Source: Paramicrobacterium agarici (GTDB lineage: Bacteria; Actinomycetota; Actinomycetes; Actinomycetales; Microbacteriaceae). From it: DNA of 64,000 nucleotides. Of the stretch, positions 53,120 to 61,817 are shown piece by piece. The translations under genes and the position numbers were made by a program. Every line of letters starts with the position of its first letter. Within the stretch, counting starts at the first letter, position 1. A model generated the notes under the pieces. The model made no database searches. It saw only the letters and a program-made list of their open reading frames with translations, and was not told where the DNA came from. The stretch lies in assembly GCF_002563955.1 (NCBI RefSeq), contig NZ_PDJE01000001.1, positions 992,001 to 1,056,000 on the forward strand, written 5' to 3'.

Positions 53120-56038
53120 ATGAAACGCACATTGACAAGGTGTCTCTATGGCACCTTGCTTGCCGGAGGAATAATTTTCTTCGGCGCTACTGCGGCGAAT
53201 GCCGCGGAGCAATCGCCCGACGATGAGAGCACGGCCTGCGGCTGTGTCACCAACATCGTCAGCGACGTGACCGATACTGCGACGGATGCTGTCGATGACA
53301 TCGTCTCGTCGGTGACGGATCATGCGTCGTCACCAGCGGAGGACACTGCGGCGCCGGCTGAGGAAACAATGCCGCCTGCGGAAGATTCGACGCCTCCGGC
53401 TGAAGACACAACGCCGCCTGCGGAAGAATCTGCACCGCCGGCTGAGGAGACGGCGCCTCCTGCTGAGGAGACGGCGCCTCCCGCTGACGACGCAACACCG
53501 CCAGCCGATGCTTCCGGGTCGTCAGACGCCACAACGTCTGGTGATGACAGCGTGGCTGGCGGGTCCGCAGTGAGCCCCGACGTGGAGCTGCCGATCACTG
53601 TTGACGGGCTTGCCCTGTCGCTCGTCGGCGACTCCACATCGTCGGGAGCGACGTCCAATTCGGCAACAGGTGACGCGGCGAATGCTGAAACCGAGGCCAC
53701 CACCTCGGGTGACGACAGTGTCGCGGGCGGGAGCGCAGTAAGCCCGGTCGTGTCCGTGCCGATCACCGTGAACGGCATCGCTGTCTCTGCCGTCGGTGAT
53801 TCCGCAACCGCAGATGCTGCAGCACACGCTGACGGCGCCGACGGATCCGAGGATGCTGCCGCGACGACGTCGGGTGACGACAGCGTGGCGGGCGGAACCG
53901 CGGCGAATCCAGTCGTCACCGTTCCGATCACAATCGACGGCATCGCCGTCTCAGGGCTCGGCGACGCGGCGACGTCAGCAGCGACGGCTGATGCGGAATC
54001 GGCTGACGGCATGAGCAATACCGGCGCGATGACGTCGGGTGACGACGGAATCCTCGGTGGCACCGCCCTCGGCGGCGTTGTCGGGCTTCCTGTGACCGTG
54101 AACGGAATCGCGGTCTCCGGTCTCGGTGACTCGATGACTTCGGGTGCCATGTCCGAGAGCGCAACTGGAGGATCCGGTGCAGCCGATGCTGATTCGGTGA
54201 CTTCTGGCGATGAAAGTGTTGCTGGCGGTACGGCCGTGAGTCCGGTGGCGACTGCACCGATCAACCTGAATGGTGCCGCGGTTTCGGTTCTTGGCGACGC
54301 AATGACGTCGAGTGCCATGGCCGAGTCAGGCGCGGCTGACGCTGATACTGCTGACGCTGGTGCCGTCACTGCCGGTGACGAAAGTGTTGCTGGCGGTACG
54401 GCCGTAAGTCCGGCCGTGACTGCTCCGATCAACCTGAATGGTGCCGCGGTTTCGGTTCTCGGCGACGCAATGACGTCGAGTGCCATGGCCGAGTCAGGCG
54501 CGGCTGACGCTGACACTGCGGACGCTGGTGCCGTCACTGCCGGCGACGACAGCGTTGCTGGTGGCACTGCCGTGTCTCCGGTGGCGGATCTGCCGATCTC
54601 GGTGAACGGTTCCGCTGTTTCCGTTCTCGGTGACTCGATGACCTCGGGTGCCATGGCCGAAACTGCAACTGGAGGCGCCGGTGCAACCGATGCTGATTCG
54701 GCGACCTCCGGCGACGACAGCGTTGCTGGTGGCACTGCCGTGAGTCCGGTCGTGACTGCACCGATCGACCTGAATGGTTCCGCCGTTTCGGTTCTGGGTG
54801 ACTCGATGACGTCGGAAGCTATAGCTGGCACCGGTGCTGCGAGTTCCGCTGACGACGGCGTTGCCACCTCGGGTGACGACGGTGCTCTGAGCGGTACTGC
54901 TGTTGACGGTGCGGTTGGTCTGCCGGTTTCGGTGAACGGTTCTGCTGTTTCGGTTCTCGGTGACTCGATGACCTCGGGCGCCATGTCCGAGACCAGCACG
55001 GCTGACGCTGGAGAAGCGGATGCTGGAGCAACGACAACCGGTGACGACGGCGTTCTCAGTGGCACTGCTGTTGATGGTGTCGTTGGTCTGCCTGTTTCGG
55101 TGAACGGTTTTGCTGTTTCGGTTTTCGGTGACTCGATGACCTCGGGTGCGATGGCCGAGACCGGCACCGCTGTCGCTGGTGCTGGCACTGCGGAGGCTGG
55201 TGCCGTCACGGCCGTTGGCGACAGCGTGGCTGGTGGCACTGCGGTGTCTCCGGTGGCGGGCCTGCCGGTTTCGGTGAACGGTTCTGCTGTTTCGGTTCTA
55301 GGCGACTCGATGACCTCGGGTGCTATGGCCGAGGCCAGTGCCGTTGACGCTGCTGATGGCGGCGTTGTCACTTCTGGTGACGACGCCGCCCTCGGCGGCA
55401 CTGCCGTTGACGGTGTTGTCGGTTTGCCGGTGTCGCTGAACGGTACAGCTGTTTCGGGCGTCGGCGACTCGACAACGTCGAACGCAACTGCCGGCTCCAA
55501 TTCGCCAGGCGACTCGGGTGCATCCGAGTCGTCAGGTGATGACAGCATCCTCGGGGGTACGCTCCTTGACCTTGGCGTTGATGCTCCCGTCACGATCAAC
55601 GGAGATGCAATCTCTGTTGTCGGCGACAGCACAGTCGATGGAGCAACAAGCGGCGGTTCCGGGCCGGATGACCCGGGTGCTGACGACCCGGGTACGGATG
55701 ACCCGGGTACGGATGACCCGGGCACCGATGACCCGGGTACCGATGACCCGGGTACTGACGACCCAGGTACTGACGCACCCGGACCTGATGACCCCGGCAT
55801 CCATGTTCCGGACGTTGACGGGCCTGACTCCGAAGGACCGGCATCAAGTGCAGCGGAGACTACTGCGGCAGGCGCCAGCGAGTCGCCCGCCGGGTGGGTC
55901 AACGGTGCGATGGACGAAGAGCTGGCCGAGACCGGCGCAGACGGCAGCTCAGCGATCTTCGGCATCGCCGCGTTGCTTCTGCTCATCGGTGTGGGGGTGA
56001 AACTCATCGGGCGCAAGCGTTCGCTTCGCCGTCACTAG
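53120..56038 (+). CDS. Cell-wall-anchored protein with 13 chaplin-like repeats and LAETG sorting signal
   Basis: 972 residues from the ATG at 53120 after AGGAGAGAG. Signal peptide ending ATAANAA; a DIVSDVT-like segment; a proline-rich linker of PPAEE/PPAED units (about 75-130); 13 repeats of roughly 50-58 residues (139-850), each with SGDDSVAGG, a PI(T/S)VNG strand and AVSVLGDSMTSGAM; a DPGTDDPGTDDPG linker; and a C-terminal LAETG, hydrophobic helix and KRSLRRH tail. The PxxVNGxAVSVxGD core resembles the chaplin domain (VPVNVCGNxVxVxG) but lacks its cysteines. LAxTG is the type preferred by class E sortases, which anchor long chaplins in Streptomyces. Likely a surface fibre or hydrophobin-like coat protein. 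No sortase gene is in the window. Confidence 0.85.
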   Translation: MKRTLTRCLYGTLLAGGIIFFGATAANAAEQSPDDESTACGCVTNIVSDVTDTATDAVDDIVSSVTDHASSPAEDTAAPAEETMPPAEDSTPPAEDTTPPAEESAPPAEETAPPAEETAPPADDATPPADASGSSDATTSGDDSVAGGSAVSPDVELPITVDGLALSLVGDSTSSGATSNSATGDAANAETEATTSGDDSVAGGSAVSPVVSVPITVNGIAVSAVGDSATADAAAHADGADGSEDAAATTSGDDSVAGGTAANPVVTVPITIDGIAVSGLGDAATSAATADAESADGMSNTGAMTSGDDGILGGTALGGVVGLPVTVNGIAVSGLGDSMTSGAMSESATGGSGAADADSVTSGDESVAGGTAVSPVATAPINLNGAAVSVLGDAMTSSAMAESGAADADTADAGAVTAGDESVAGGTAVSPAVTAPINLNGAAVSVLGDAMTSSAMAESGAADADTADAGAVTAGDDSVAGGTAVSPVADLPISVNGSAVSVLGDSMTSGAMAETATGGAGATDADSATSGDDSVAGGTAVSPVVTAPIDLNGSAVSVLGDSMTSEAIAGTGAASSADDGVATSGDDGALSGTAVDGAVGLPVSVNGSAVSVLGDSMTSGAMSETSTADAGEADAGATTTGDDGVLSGTAVDGVVGLPVSVNGFAVSVFGDSMTSGAMAETGTAVAGAGTAEAGAVTAVGDSVAGGTAVSPVAGLPVSVNGSAVSVLGDSMTSGAMAEASAVDAADGGVVTSGDDAALGGTAVDGVVGLPVSLNGTAVSGVGDSTTSNATAGSNSPGDSGASESSGDDSILGGTLLDLGVDAPVTINGDAISVVGDSTVDGATSGGSGPDDPGADDPGTDDPGTDDPGTDDPGTDDPGTDDPGTDAPGPDDPGIHVPDVDGPDSEGPASSAAETTAAGASESPAGWVNGAMDEELAETGADGSSAIFGIAALLLLIGVGVKLIGRKRSLRRH
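53534..55667 (+). repeat. Tandem array of 13 protein-coding repeats, about 160 bp each
   Basis: Units start with the codons for TSGDD or a variant. Units 5 (54200-54367) and 6 (54368-54535) are both 168 bp with about a dozen differences, the youngest duplication. Unit 13, SGDDSILGG to GDSTVDGATSG, is the most diverged. Units fall into two flavours, SVAGGTAVSP and GxLSGTAVDG, interleaved along the array. Confidence 0.88.
55668..55800 (+). repeat. DPGTD-coding 15-bp tandem repeats
   Basis: About seven in-frame copies of GATGACCCGGGTACG-like units encode a DPGTDDPGTD linker just before the sortase signal. This is a flexible, negatively charged wall-spanning spacer by analogy, prone to length variation. 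Confidence 0.85.
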
Positions 56039-56050
56039 GTCATGAGTGAA

Positions 56051-56080
56051 GGGCGGCCGCCGCGCTGGCGGCCGCCCAAA
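56051..56080 (+). terminator. Terminator of the surface-protein gene
   Basis: Perfect 11-bp inverted repeat GGGCGGCCGCC / GGCGGCCGCCC with a GCGCT loop, followed by AAAA, 12 bases after the stop codon. Confidence 0.8.
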
Positions 56081-56146
56081 ACCCTGCGCAAAAGCGCCCT
56101 TCGAGTGCGTACTCGCTTCCCCGGGGCTCCTGAATTCGCCCCGGGG

Positions 56147-56192
56147 TTGACGTGTGCGCGGTTCTATGGTTCATTAGTTGAGTAATGAACCA
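56147..56192 (+). promoter_or_regulatory. Promoter with perfect 26-bp GntR (YtrA-type) operator
   Basis: A TTGACG -35 box at 56147-56152 is followed, after 17-18 bases, by a TTCATTA-like -10 box. The latter lies inside the perfect inverted repeat TGGTTCATTA-GTTGAG-TAATGAACCA at 56167-56192. The ribosome-binding site CGGAGG follows at once. The short GntR protein encoded next almost certainly binds here and represses its own operon. Confidence 0.75.
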
Positions 56193-56206
56193 CGGAGGTA
56201 AAGCGA

Positions 56207-56566
56207 ATGCTCGATGAAGGACGGCCACTTTTCGTTCAGATCGCAGAGCAGATCGAGAACGACATTCTTGACGGGACCTATCCCGAAGAGACCGCAGTGC
56301 CGTCCACGAACGAGCTCGCCAACTTCCTGCGAATCAACCCTGCGACCGCCGGCAAAGGACTCAACCGGCTCGTCGACTCCGGGGTTCTCTACAAGAGAAG
56401 GGGAATCGGAATGTTCGTCGCCGCCGGCGCCAAGCAAACGCTCATGGAAGCGCGCCGCCAAAGCTTCTCTGACGAATACATCGTCCCGCTTATGCAGGAG
56501 GCCGCAAAGCTCGGCATCTCTGCAGATGAACTCACCGAACTCATCACGAAAGAGGCCCGCTCATGA
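56207..56566 (+). CDS. YtrA-type GntR-family repressor
   Basis: 119 residues after GGAGGTAAAGCG. Winged helix MLDEGRPLFVQIAEQIENDI, LDGTYPEETAVPSTNELANF, LRINPATAGKGLNRLVDSGV, LYKRRGIGMFVAAGAKQ, then only a short helical tail, as in the YtrA subfamily that controls ABC transporters. Overlaps the ATPase gene by four bases (ATGA). The operator at 56167-56192 overlaps its promoter. Confidence 0.93.
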   Translation: MLDEGRPLFVQIAEQIENDILDGTYPEETAVPSTNELANFLRINPATAGKGLNRLVDSGVLYKRRGIGMFVAAGAKQTLMEARRQSFSDEYIVPLMQEAAKLGISADELTELITKEARS

Positions 56567-57444
56567 CCGCCATCACCACACGTGACCTCGCGAAAGTCTA
56601 TAAGGACGTCCGAGCCGTCGACGACGTTTCGATTGACCTCGAGCCGAATCGCATCTACGGGCTTCTCGGCCGCAACGGAGCCGGAAAAACCACGCTGATG
56701 CAGCTGCTCACGGGCCAAGTCTTCGCCACGTCGGGAAACATGCGTGTCTTCGGAGAATCTCCGGTCGAGAACGCGCAGATCCTCGCGCAGACCTGCTTCA
56801 TTCAGGAGAGCCAGAAGTACCCCGACACCTTCCGCGCGAAGGACGTCATCGCCGTGGCAGCGTCCGTCTACCCCAACTGGGATGCTGTCTTCGCCGAAAA
56901 GCTCATCGCCGATTTTCGGCTGCCCGTGAAGCGACTCGTGAAAAAACTCTCGCGGGGACAGCTCAGTGCCGTCGGCATCATCATCGGTCTCGCGTCGCGT
57001 GCGCCTCTGACGTTCTTTGACGAGCCGTATCTGGGTCTGGATGCTGTCGCACGCCAGATCTTCTACGATCGGCTCCTCGAAGACTTCGCGAGCTATCCTC
57101 GCACTGTCGTGCTGTCGACGCACCACATCGACGAAGCCGCGAATCTTCTCGAACACGTCGTCGTACTTGACGAGGGAAAGCTGCTGCTCGACGCCGACAC
57201 GGAGGAGCTCCGCGGTCGAGCACTTCAGGTCGCAGGCAAGGCAGATGCGGTTGACGCGTTCCTCGCGGGTCGCGACGTGCTCTCGCGCGACGAACTGGGC
57301 GCCTTGTCTTCCGCAACCATCATGGCGAGCGAAGGAGATGCAGAACGGGCCGACGGCGCTGGCCTCACCGTCTCCTCCGTCTCACTTCAGAACCTCATTG
57401 TCCACCTGACGACGGACGCTCAGCGCTCCGCCGTCGCCGTTTGA
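56563..57444 (+). CDS. ABC transporter ATP-binding protein (YtrB-like)
   Basis: 293 residues. Walker A LLGRNGAGKTTLMQLLTG, Q-loop CFIQESQKYP, a deviant signature LSRGQLSAVGIIIGLA and Walker B PLTFFDEPYLGLDAVAR are present; LSTHHIDEAANLLEHVVVLD holds the H-loop. The C-terminal 60 residues are a regulatory extension. The LSRGQ in place of LSGGQ is usual in YtrB-type exporters. Works with the membrane protein downstream; envelope stress or antibiotic/peptide export is the usual context of YtrA operons. Confidence 0.9.
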   Translation: MTAITTRDLAKVYKDVRAVDDVSIDLEPNRIYGLLGRNGAGKTTLMQLLTGQVFATSGNMRVFGESPVENAQILAQTCFIQESQKYPDTFRAKDVIAVAASVYPNWDAVFAEKLIADFRLPVKRLVKKLSRGQLSAVGIIIGLASRAPLTFFDEPYLGLDAVARQIFYDRLLEDFASYPRTVVLSTHHIDEAANLLEHVVVLDEGKLLLDADTEELRGRALQVAGKADAVDAFLAGRDVLSRDELGALSSATIMASEGDAERADGAGLTVSSVSLQNLIVHLTTDAQRSAVAV

Positions 57445-57455
57445 AAGGCGTGACC

Positions 57456-58175
57456 GTGCGCATCAAATCAGTCGTCAAACTGCACACCGCGAACCGCTTC
57501 ACGTTCTTCGGTATGCCCTTCATGATCGCTGGCATCGCGTTCGCGATCATTCTCACCGTCGGCATCTTTGCCAACGTCGTCACAGGGGGTCAAGACCTCG
57601 AGGACATGTACATGGGAATGACCTGGAACGGCGCGATCTTCGCTCTGCTCGGGCCGCTCATGGGATTCGGCATCACGTCAATGACGCAATACTTTCCGCT
57701 CGCAACGGGTCTCGGCCTGACGCGCTGGGAGTTTGCCCGCGGTACCGGTCTGATCTTCGTCGCAAACGCCGCAATGTTCTCGGTGTTCGTCACACTCGGC
57801 AAGATGATCGAGGAGGCCACCTCCGGGTGGGGCCTCCAGGTACGATTCTTCAACGTCTTCTACACGGGAATCGGGCCGGCATGGCAGACCCTCGTGCAGA
57901 CGTTCCTGCTCATTCTCGCTTTCATGTTCATCGGCGCCGCTGCCGCGACGGCGGTCAATCGCTGGGGTCAGATGGCTCTCTGGGCTGGCCTGCTCGTGAT
58001 GCTCGTCGTCATACTCGTGGCAGGTATGACCGCCTTTATCAACGAGGAGTTCCTCGCGTGGCTGATCTCCCTGCTCTCCATGGGGTGGCTCCCGTGGATG
58101 GGCGTGCTTCTCACGGTGGGGGTCGTGAGTGCGGTCGCCTGGATGACTCTGGTTCGCAGGGCTCAAGCACGGTAG
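57456..58175 (+). CDS. ABC transporter membrane subunit
   Basis: 239 residues from a GTG at 57456 with AAAGG seven bases upstream; TTG 57441 and GTG 57450 are alternatives. Six predicted helices, among them MPFMIAGIAFAIILTVGIFA, MGFGITSMTQYFPLATGLGL, TFLLILAFMFIGAAAATAVN and WAGLLVMLVVILVAGMTAFI. The GLTRWEFARGTGLIF segment resembles ABC-2-type permeases. It is the membrane partner of the preceding ATPase; the operon ends with a terminator at 58196. Confidence 0.82.
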   Translation: MRIKSVVKLHTANRFTFFGMPFMIAGIAFAIILTVGIFANVVTGGQDLEDMYMGMTWNGAIFALLGPLMGFGITSMTQYFPLATGLGLTRWEFARGTGLIFVANAAMFSVFVTLGKMIEEATSGWGLQVRFFNVFYTGIGPAWQTLVQTFLLILAFMFIGAAAATAVNRWGQMALWAGLLVMLVVILVAGMTAFINEEFLAWLISLLSMGWLPWMGVLLTVGVVSAVAWMTLVRRAQAR

Positions 58176-58195
58176 GCACCGGGCTACGTGCCCCT

Positions 58196-58232
58196 CGGCG
58201 GGTCGGACATCAGCTGAATGTCCGACCCGCCG
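58196..58232 (+). terminator. Terminator of the ytr-like operon
   Basis: Perfect 15-bp inverted repeat CGGCGGGTCGGACAT / ATGTCCGACCCGCCG with a 7-base loop, 20 bases after the permease stop. No T-run, common in high-GC actinobacteria. Confidence 0.8.
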
Positions 58233-58264
58233 AATAGTGTGAGAGGGCACCACGAGGGGAGCAC

Positions 58265-61200
58265 ATGTTCTTTCTGAACGAGACAGCTGAGCCGCGCATC
58301 GTCACGAGCGCGAGCGACCTGACGCAGGCGTCGCAGTGCGAGTGGGCGTTTCTGCGCAAGCTCGACGCCAAGCTCGGCCGCATCCCTCTCATCGTCGAAG
58401 AGCGCGACGCCATGAATAAGCGCACCTCAGCTCTGGGCGACGAGCACGAAGCCCGGGTGCTTCAGCAGTACCGCGATCGGTTCGGCACCGGGGTTGTCGA
58501 GATCGATCGGCCAGCTTCCATGACTGCCCGAGACTTGCAGGATGCCGCTGACTCGACGCTCCGCGCTTTTGAAGCCGGTGCCGACGTTGTGTTTCAGGCG
58601 ACGTTCTGGGATGGCGCGTTCGTCGGGTTCGCCGACTTCATCGTTCGTCAGCCTGACGGCAGCTACGAGGTGCAAGACACCAAGCTCGCGCGCTCCGCGA
58701 AGATCACGGCGCTGCTGCAGCTCGCCGCCTACGGTGAGAAGATGGCGGCGCTCGGCATTCGCGTCAGCCCCATTGCGCGACTCATCCTCGGCGATGGCCG
58801 CCATAGCGAGCACCGCCTGCGAGACATCGTCCCGGTGTATCGGCGACGCGTCGCGCGCCTGCAGCGCATTATCGACGAGCGCGTCGCCGACGCAGGCGCG
58901 ATCGCGTGGGGAGCGACGGGTTACATCGCCTGCGGCCGATGCGACCTGTGCGAAGAGGCCGTGCACGAGCACCGGGACGTGCTTCTCGTCGCGGGGCTCA
59001 GCGTGCGGCAGCGAGCCAGGCTACTCGAGGCTGGAATTACGACGATCGATGCGCTCGCCGCAGCATCCGACCCCCTTCCCGACATGACCGAGTCGACGTT
59101 TGCCGGTCTACGCGAGCAGGCACGTTTGCAGCTCGAATCCGACGGTAGGGATGCTGCGGACGCAGCGAGCGCAGGTTCGCCCGCTGTTCGCGTCTTCGCT
59201 CCTGACGCTCTCGCGGCGATCCCCGAGCCCGACGAAGGAGACATCTTCTTCGATTTCGAGGGAGACCCGCTGTACAGCGAGACGCGCTCCGACGGCACCG
59301 TCGAGTGGGGGCTCGACTACCTGTTCGGTCTCATCGAGGCAGACGGGACGTTCCGCGCGTTCTGGGCGCACAGTTTTGCAGAAGAGCGTCAAGCGCTGCT
59401 GGATTTTCTCGAGTATGTGCGTGAGCGCCGCGAGAAGCACCCGGCCATGCACATCTATCACTACGCGTCGTACGAGCGCACCCATCTGCTGTCCATCGCC
59501 GCTCGGCATGGTGTCGGCGAGCAGGCGGTTGATGAGCTGCTGCGCGCGCACGTGCTTGTCGATCTGTATCCGATCGTTCGTCACAGCGTTCGCGTGGGAT
59601 CACGCTCATACTCGATCAAGAAGCTCGAACCGCTGTACATGGGCGACGAGCATCGCGATGGAGACGTCACGAACGCGGGCGATTCCATCACCGAGTACGC
59701 GGAGCTGAGCGTGCTCAGGGCAGCGGGTGCGGCGGGGGATGCACGTGCTGCCGCCGAAGCTCAGCGCATGCTCTCCTCGGTCGCTGACTACAACGAGTAC
59801 GACTGCGTCTCGACGCTGCGCTTGCGTGATTGGCTGCTTGGTCACGCTCGCGCCGCCGGCGTGCATCCCCTTGGCGCGGCCGACCGCGATGAGCTCGACA
59901 TCGAACCGTCGCCTCTGCACGACACACTCATCGGCTTCGCCGGTGATCCGCTGGACCCCGCGCGCACAGCCGACCAAGCAGCGCTCGCGATCTCGGCGGC
60001 CGCGATCGACTATCACCGACGCGAGCAGAAAAGCTTCTGGTGGGGGCACTTCTCGAGGCTCGTCGACCCGATTGATGATTGGGCCGACACGCGTGACTGC
60101 TTTGTCATCGACCGCGCCGTGCTCGACACCGATTGGCATCGCGAAGGCAGGCAGCGCAGCGACCGCAGGCACCTCGTCGTTCGCGGGTCATGGGCTCCGG
60201 GCAGCACCGTGAAAGCCGGCGCGAAGCCCTTCGCGCTCTATGATCAGCCCGCTCCATGGCCCGACCTGCACGCTGACCCGGGCGCTCGCGTTGCGCGGCA
60301 AGTGACGATTCTCGACGTCTTCGACGACGGCCGGATGCTGCTGGAAGAGACGCTCGGGCGCGACATCGAACCGTACACGAGCATGCCCGTGGCGCTGACT
60401 CCCGAGAGTCCGCCGCGCCCCGGAACCCAGGTCGATGCGATCGCCTGGTGGGGGCAGAGCATCGTCGACGCCCTCGGCGACGCCGCTGTTTCCGCAGCAT
60501 CCGACCCCGCTGAGATCTCGAAGGCGCTCACGGCCGAGCCGGTGCTCGACCTTCTGCGTCGAGTGCCACCTCGGACGCACACCGGCTTGCTGCCGCGAAC
60601 CGGCGACAACCTCGCCGACGTCACGAACGCGGTGCTCGACCTCGACGACTCGTACCTTGCCGTGCAAGGGCCGCCCGGTACGGGCAAGACCTACCTCGCC
60701 TCTCATCTCATCGCCGAGCTTGTGCGGCGGCACAAGTGGAAGATCGGTGTCGTCTCGCAGTCTCACGCCGTCGTCGAGAACGTGCTCGATCGCGTTGTGA
60801 CGAGTGCGGGACTCGATGCCTCGCTCGTGGGCAAAGCGCTCAAGCAGGGCGACGCCGCCGATGCCCACGCGTTCACCGCGCTCGACAAGAAGCAGTACCT
60901 GACGTTCGGCCTCGACAACGATGCGACCGGCTACGTCATCGGCGGCACCGCGTGGGACTTCAGCAATCCGGCGCGCGTCGGTCGTCGAGGCCTCGACCTT
61001 CTCGTCGTCGACGAGGCGGGCCAGTATTCGCTCGGGTCGACGATCGCTGCGAGCGTCGCCGCGCGCAACCTTGTGCTGCTCGGTGACCCGCAGCAGTTGC
61101 CGCAAGTGAGTCAGGGCACGCACCCAGAGCCCGTCGACGAGTCGGCGCTGGGCTGGGTGAGCGCGGGGCACGACGTGCTGCCCGACGAGCTCGGCTATTT

Positions 61201-61813
61201 TCTGGCCGAGAGCCGTCGCATGCACGATGACGTCACCGCTGTGGTCTCGGAGCTGTCCTACGAGGGGGCGCTGCGCTCGCATGAGTGCGTCGGTGAACGC
61301 ACCCTCGAGCAGGAGTTGCCCGGCCTGCACGTGCGCCCCGTGAATCACGCGGGCAATGCGACGGCGTCCCCGGAGGAGGCCGCGCGCGTGGTCGAGATCG
61401 TCCGCGACCACGTCGGTCTCGCGTGGACGGATCCCGACGAAAAGCGCGTGCGAGACCCGCTCACCGAACGAGACATCATCGTGGTCTCGCCGTACAACGC
61501 GCAGGTCGCCGAGATCCGCGAAGCGCTCGACCGCGCCGGCCACCGAGACGTTCGTGTTGGCACCGTCGACAAGTTTCAGGGGCAGGAGGCCGTGATCGCA
61601 ATCGTGAGCCTTGCAGCATCCGACCCCGGTGAAGTCCCGCGCGGCATGGCCTTCTTGCTCATGAAGAATCGGCTGAACGTGTCGATCTCGCGGGCGCAGT
61701 GGGCCGCGTATCTCGTCTATTCGCCGGCGCTCACCGACTATCTGCCGACGACGCCGGGCGAGGTCGCGCAGCTCAGCGCCTTCATCAGCATGGTCGACGG
61801 CGCCGAGGGGTAG
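58265..61813 (+). CDS. TM0106-type RecB-like nuclease fused to SF1 DNA/RNA helicase
   Basis: 1182 residues after GAGGGGAGC. Three parts: a PD-(D/E)xK RecB-like nuclease at the N-terminus (DFIVRQPDGSYEVQDTKLAR near residue 125) with cysteines CGRCDLC (223, 226, 229) that may hold an iron-sulfur cluster; a middle RNase H-like domain (FFDFEGDPL at 330, ending VADYNEYDCVSTLRLRDWLL); and a C-terminal SF1 helicase of the Dna2/Upf1 kind with Walker A GPPGTGKT at 802, DEAGQ at 916, GDPQQLPQVSQGTHPEP and VGTVDKFQGQEAVIAIVSLA. Role in repair, recombination or RNA handling is unknown. Single gene between two terminators' regions; the stop is five bases from the convergent PCD gene. Confidence 0.9.
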   Translation: MFFLNETAEPRIVTSASDLTQASQCEWAFLRKLDAKLGRIPLIVEERDAMNKRTSALGDEHEARVLQQYRDRFGTGVVEIDRPASMTARDLQDAADSTLRAFEAGADVVFQATFWDGAFVGFADFIVRQPDGSYEVQDTKLARSAKITALLQLAAYGEKMAALGIRVSPIARLILGDGRHSEHRLRDIVPVYRRRVARLQRIIDERVADAGAIAWGATGYIACGRCDLCEEAVHEHRDVLLVAGLSVRQRARLLEAGITTIDALAAASDPLPDMTESTFAGLREQARLQLESDGRDAADAASAGSPAVRVFAPDALAAIPEPDEGDIFFDFEGDPLYSETRSDGTVEWGLDYLFGLIEADGTFRAFWAHSFAEERQALLDFLEYVRERREKHPAMHIYHYASYERTHLLSIAARHGVGEQAVDELLRAHVLVDLYPIVRHSVRVGSRSYSIKKLEPLYMGDEHRDGDVTNAGDSITEYAELSVLRAAGAAGDARAAAEAQRMLSSVADYNEYDCVSTLRLRDWLLGHARAAGVHPLGAADRDELDIEPSPLHDTLIGFAGDPLDPARTADQAALAISAAAIDYHRREQKSFWWGHFSRLVDPIDDWADTRDCFVIDRAVLDTDWHREGRQRSDRRHLVVRGSWAPGSTVKAGAKPFALYDQPAPWPDLHADPGARVARQVTILDVFDDGRMLLEETLGRDIEPYTSMPVALTPESPPRPGTQVDAIAWWGQSIVDALGDAAVSAASDPAEISKALTAEPVLDLLRRVPPRTHTGLLPRTGDNLADVTNAVLDLDDSYLAVQGPPGTGKTYLASHLIAELVRRHKWKIGVVSQSHAVVENVLDRVVTSAGLDASLVGKALKQGDAADAHAFTALDKKQYLTFGLDNDATGYVIGGTAWDFSNPARVGRRGLDLLVVDEAGQYSLGSTIAASVAARNLVLLGDPQQLPQVSQGTHPEPVDESALGWVSAGHDVLPDELGYFLAESRRMHDDVTAVVSELSYEGALRSHECVGERTLEQELPGLHVRPVNHAGNATASPEEAARVVEIVRDHVGLAWTDPDEKRVRDPLTERDIIVVSPYNAQVAEIREALDRAGHRDVRVGTVDKFQGQEAVIAIVSLAASDPGEVPRGMAFLLMKNRLNVSISRAQWAAYLVYSPALTDYLPTTPGEVAQLSAFISMVDGAEG

Positions 61814-61817
61814 TCGC

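Noticed and set aside
53320..56016. 898-residue open frame antisense to the repeat surface protein
   Set aside because: It exists because the repetitive GC-rich codons avoid stops in the complementary frame; it has no ribosome-binding site, no domain, and mirrors the repeat period of the sense gene.
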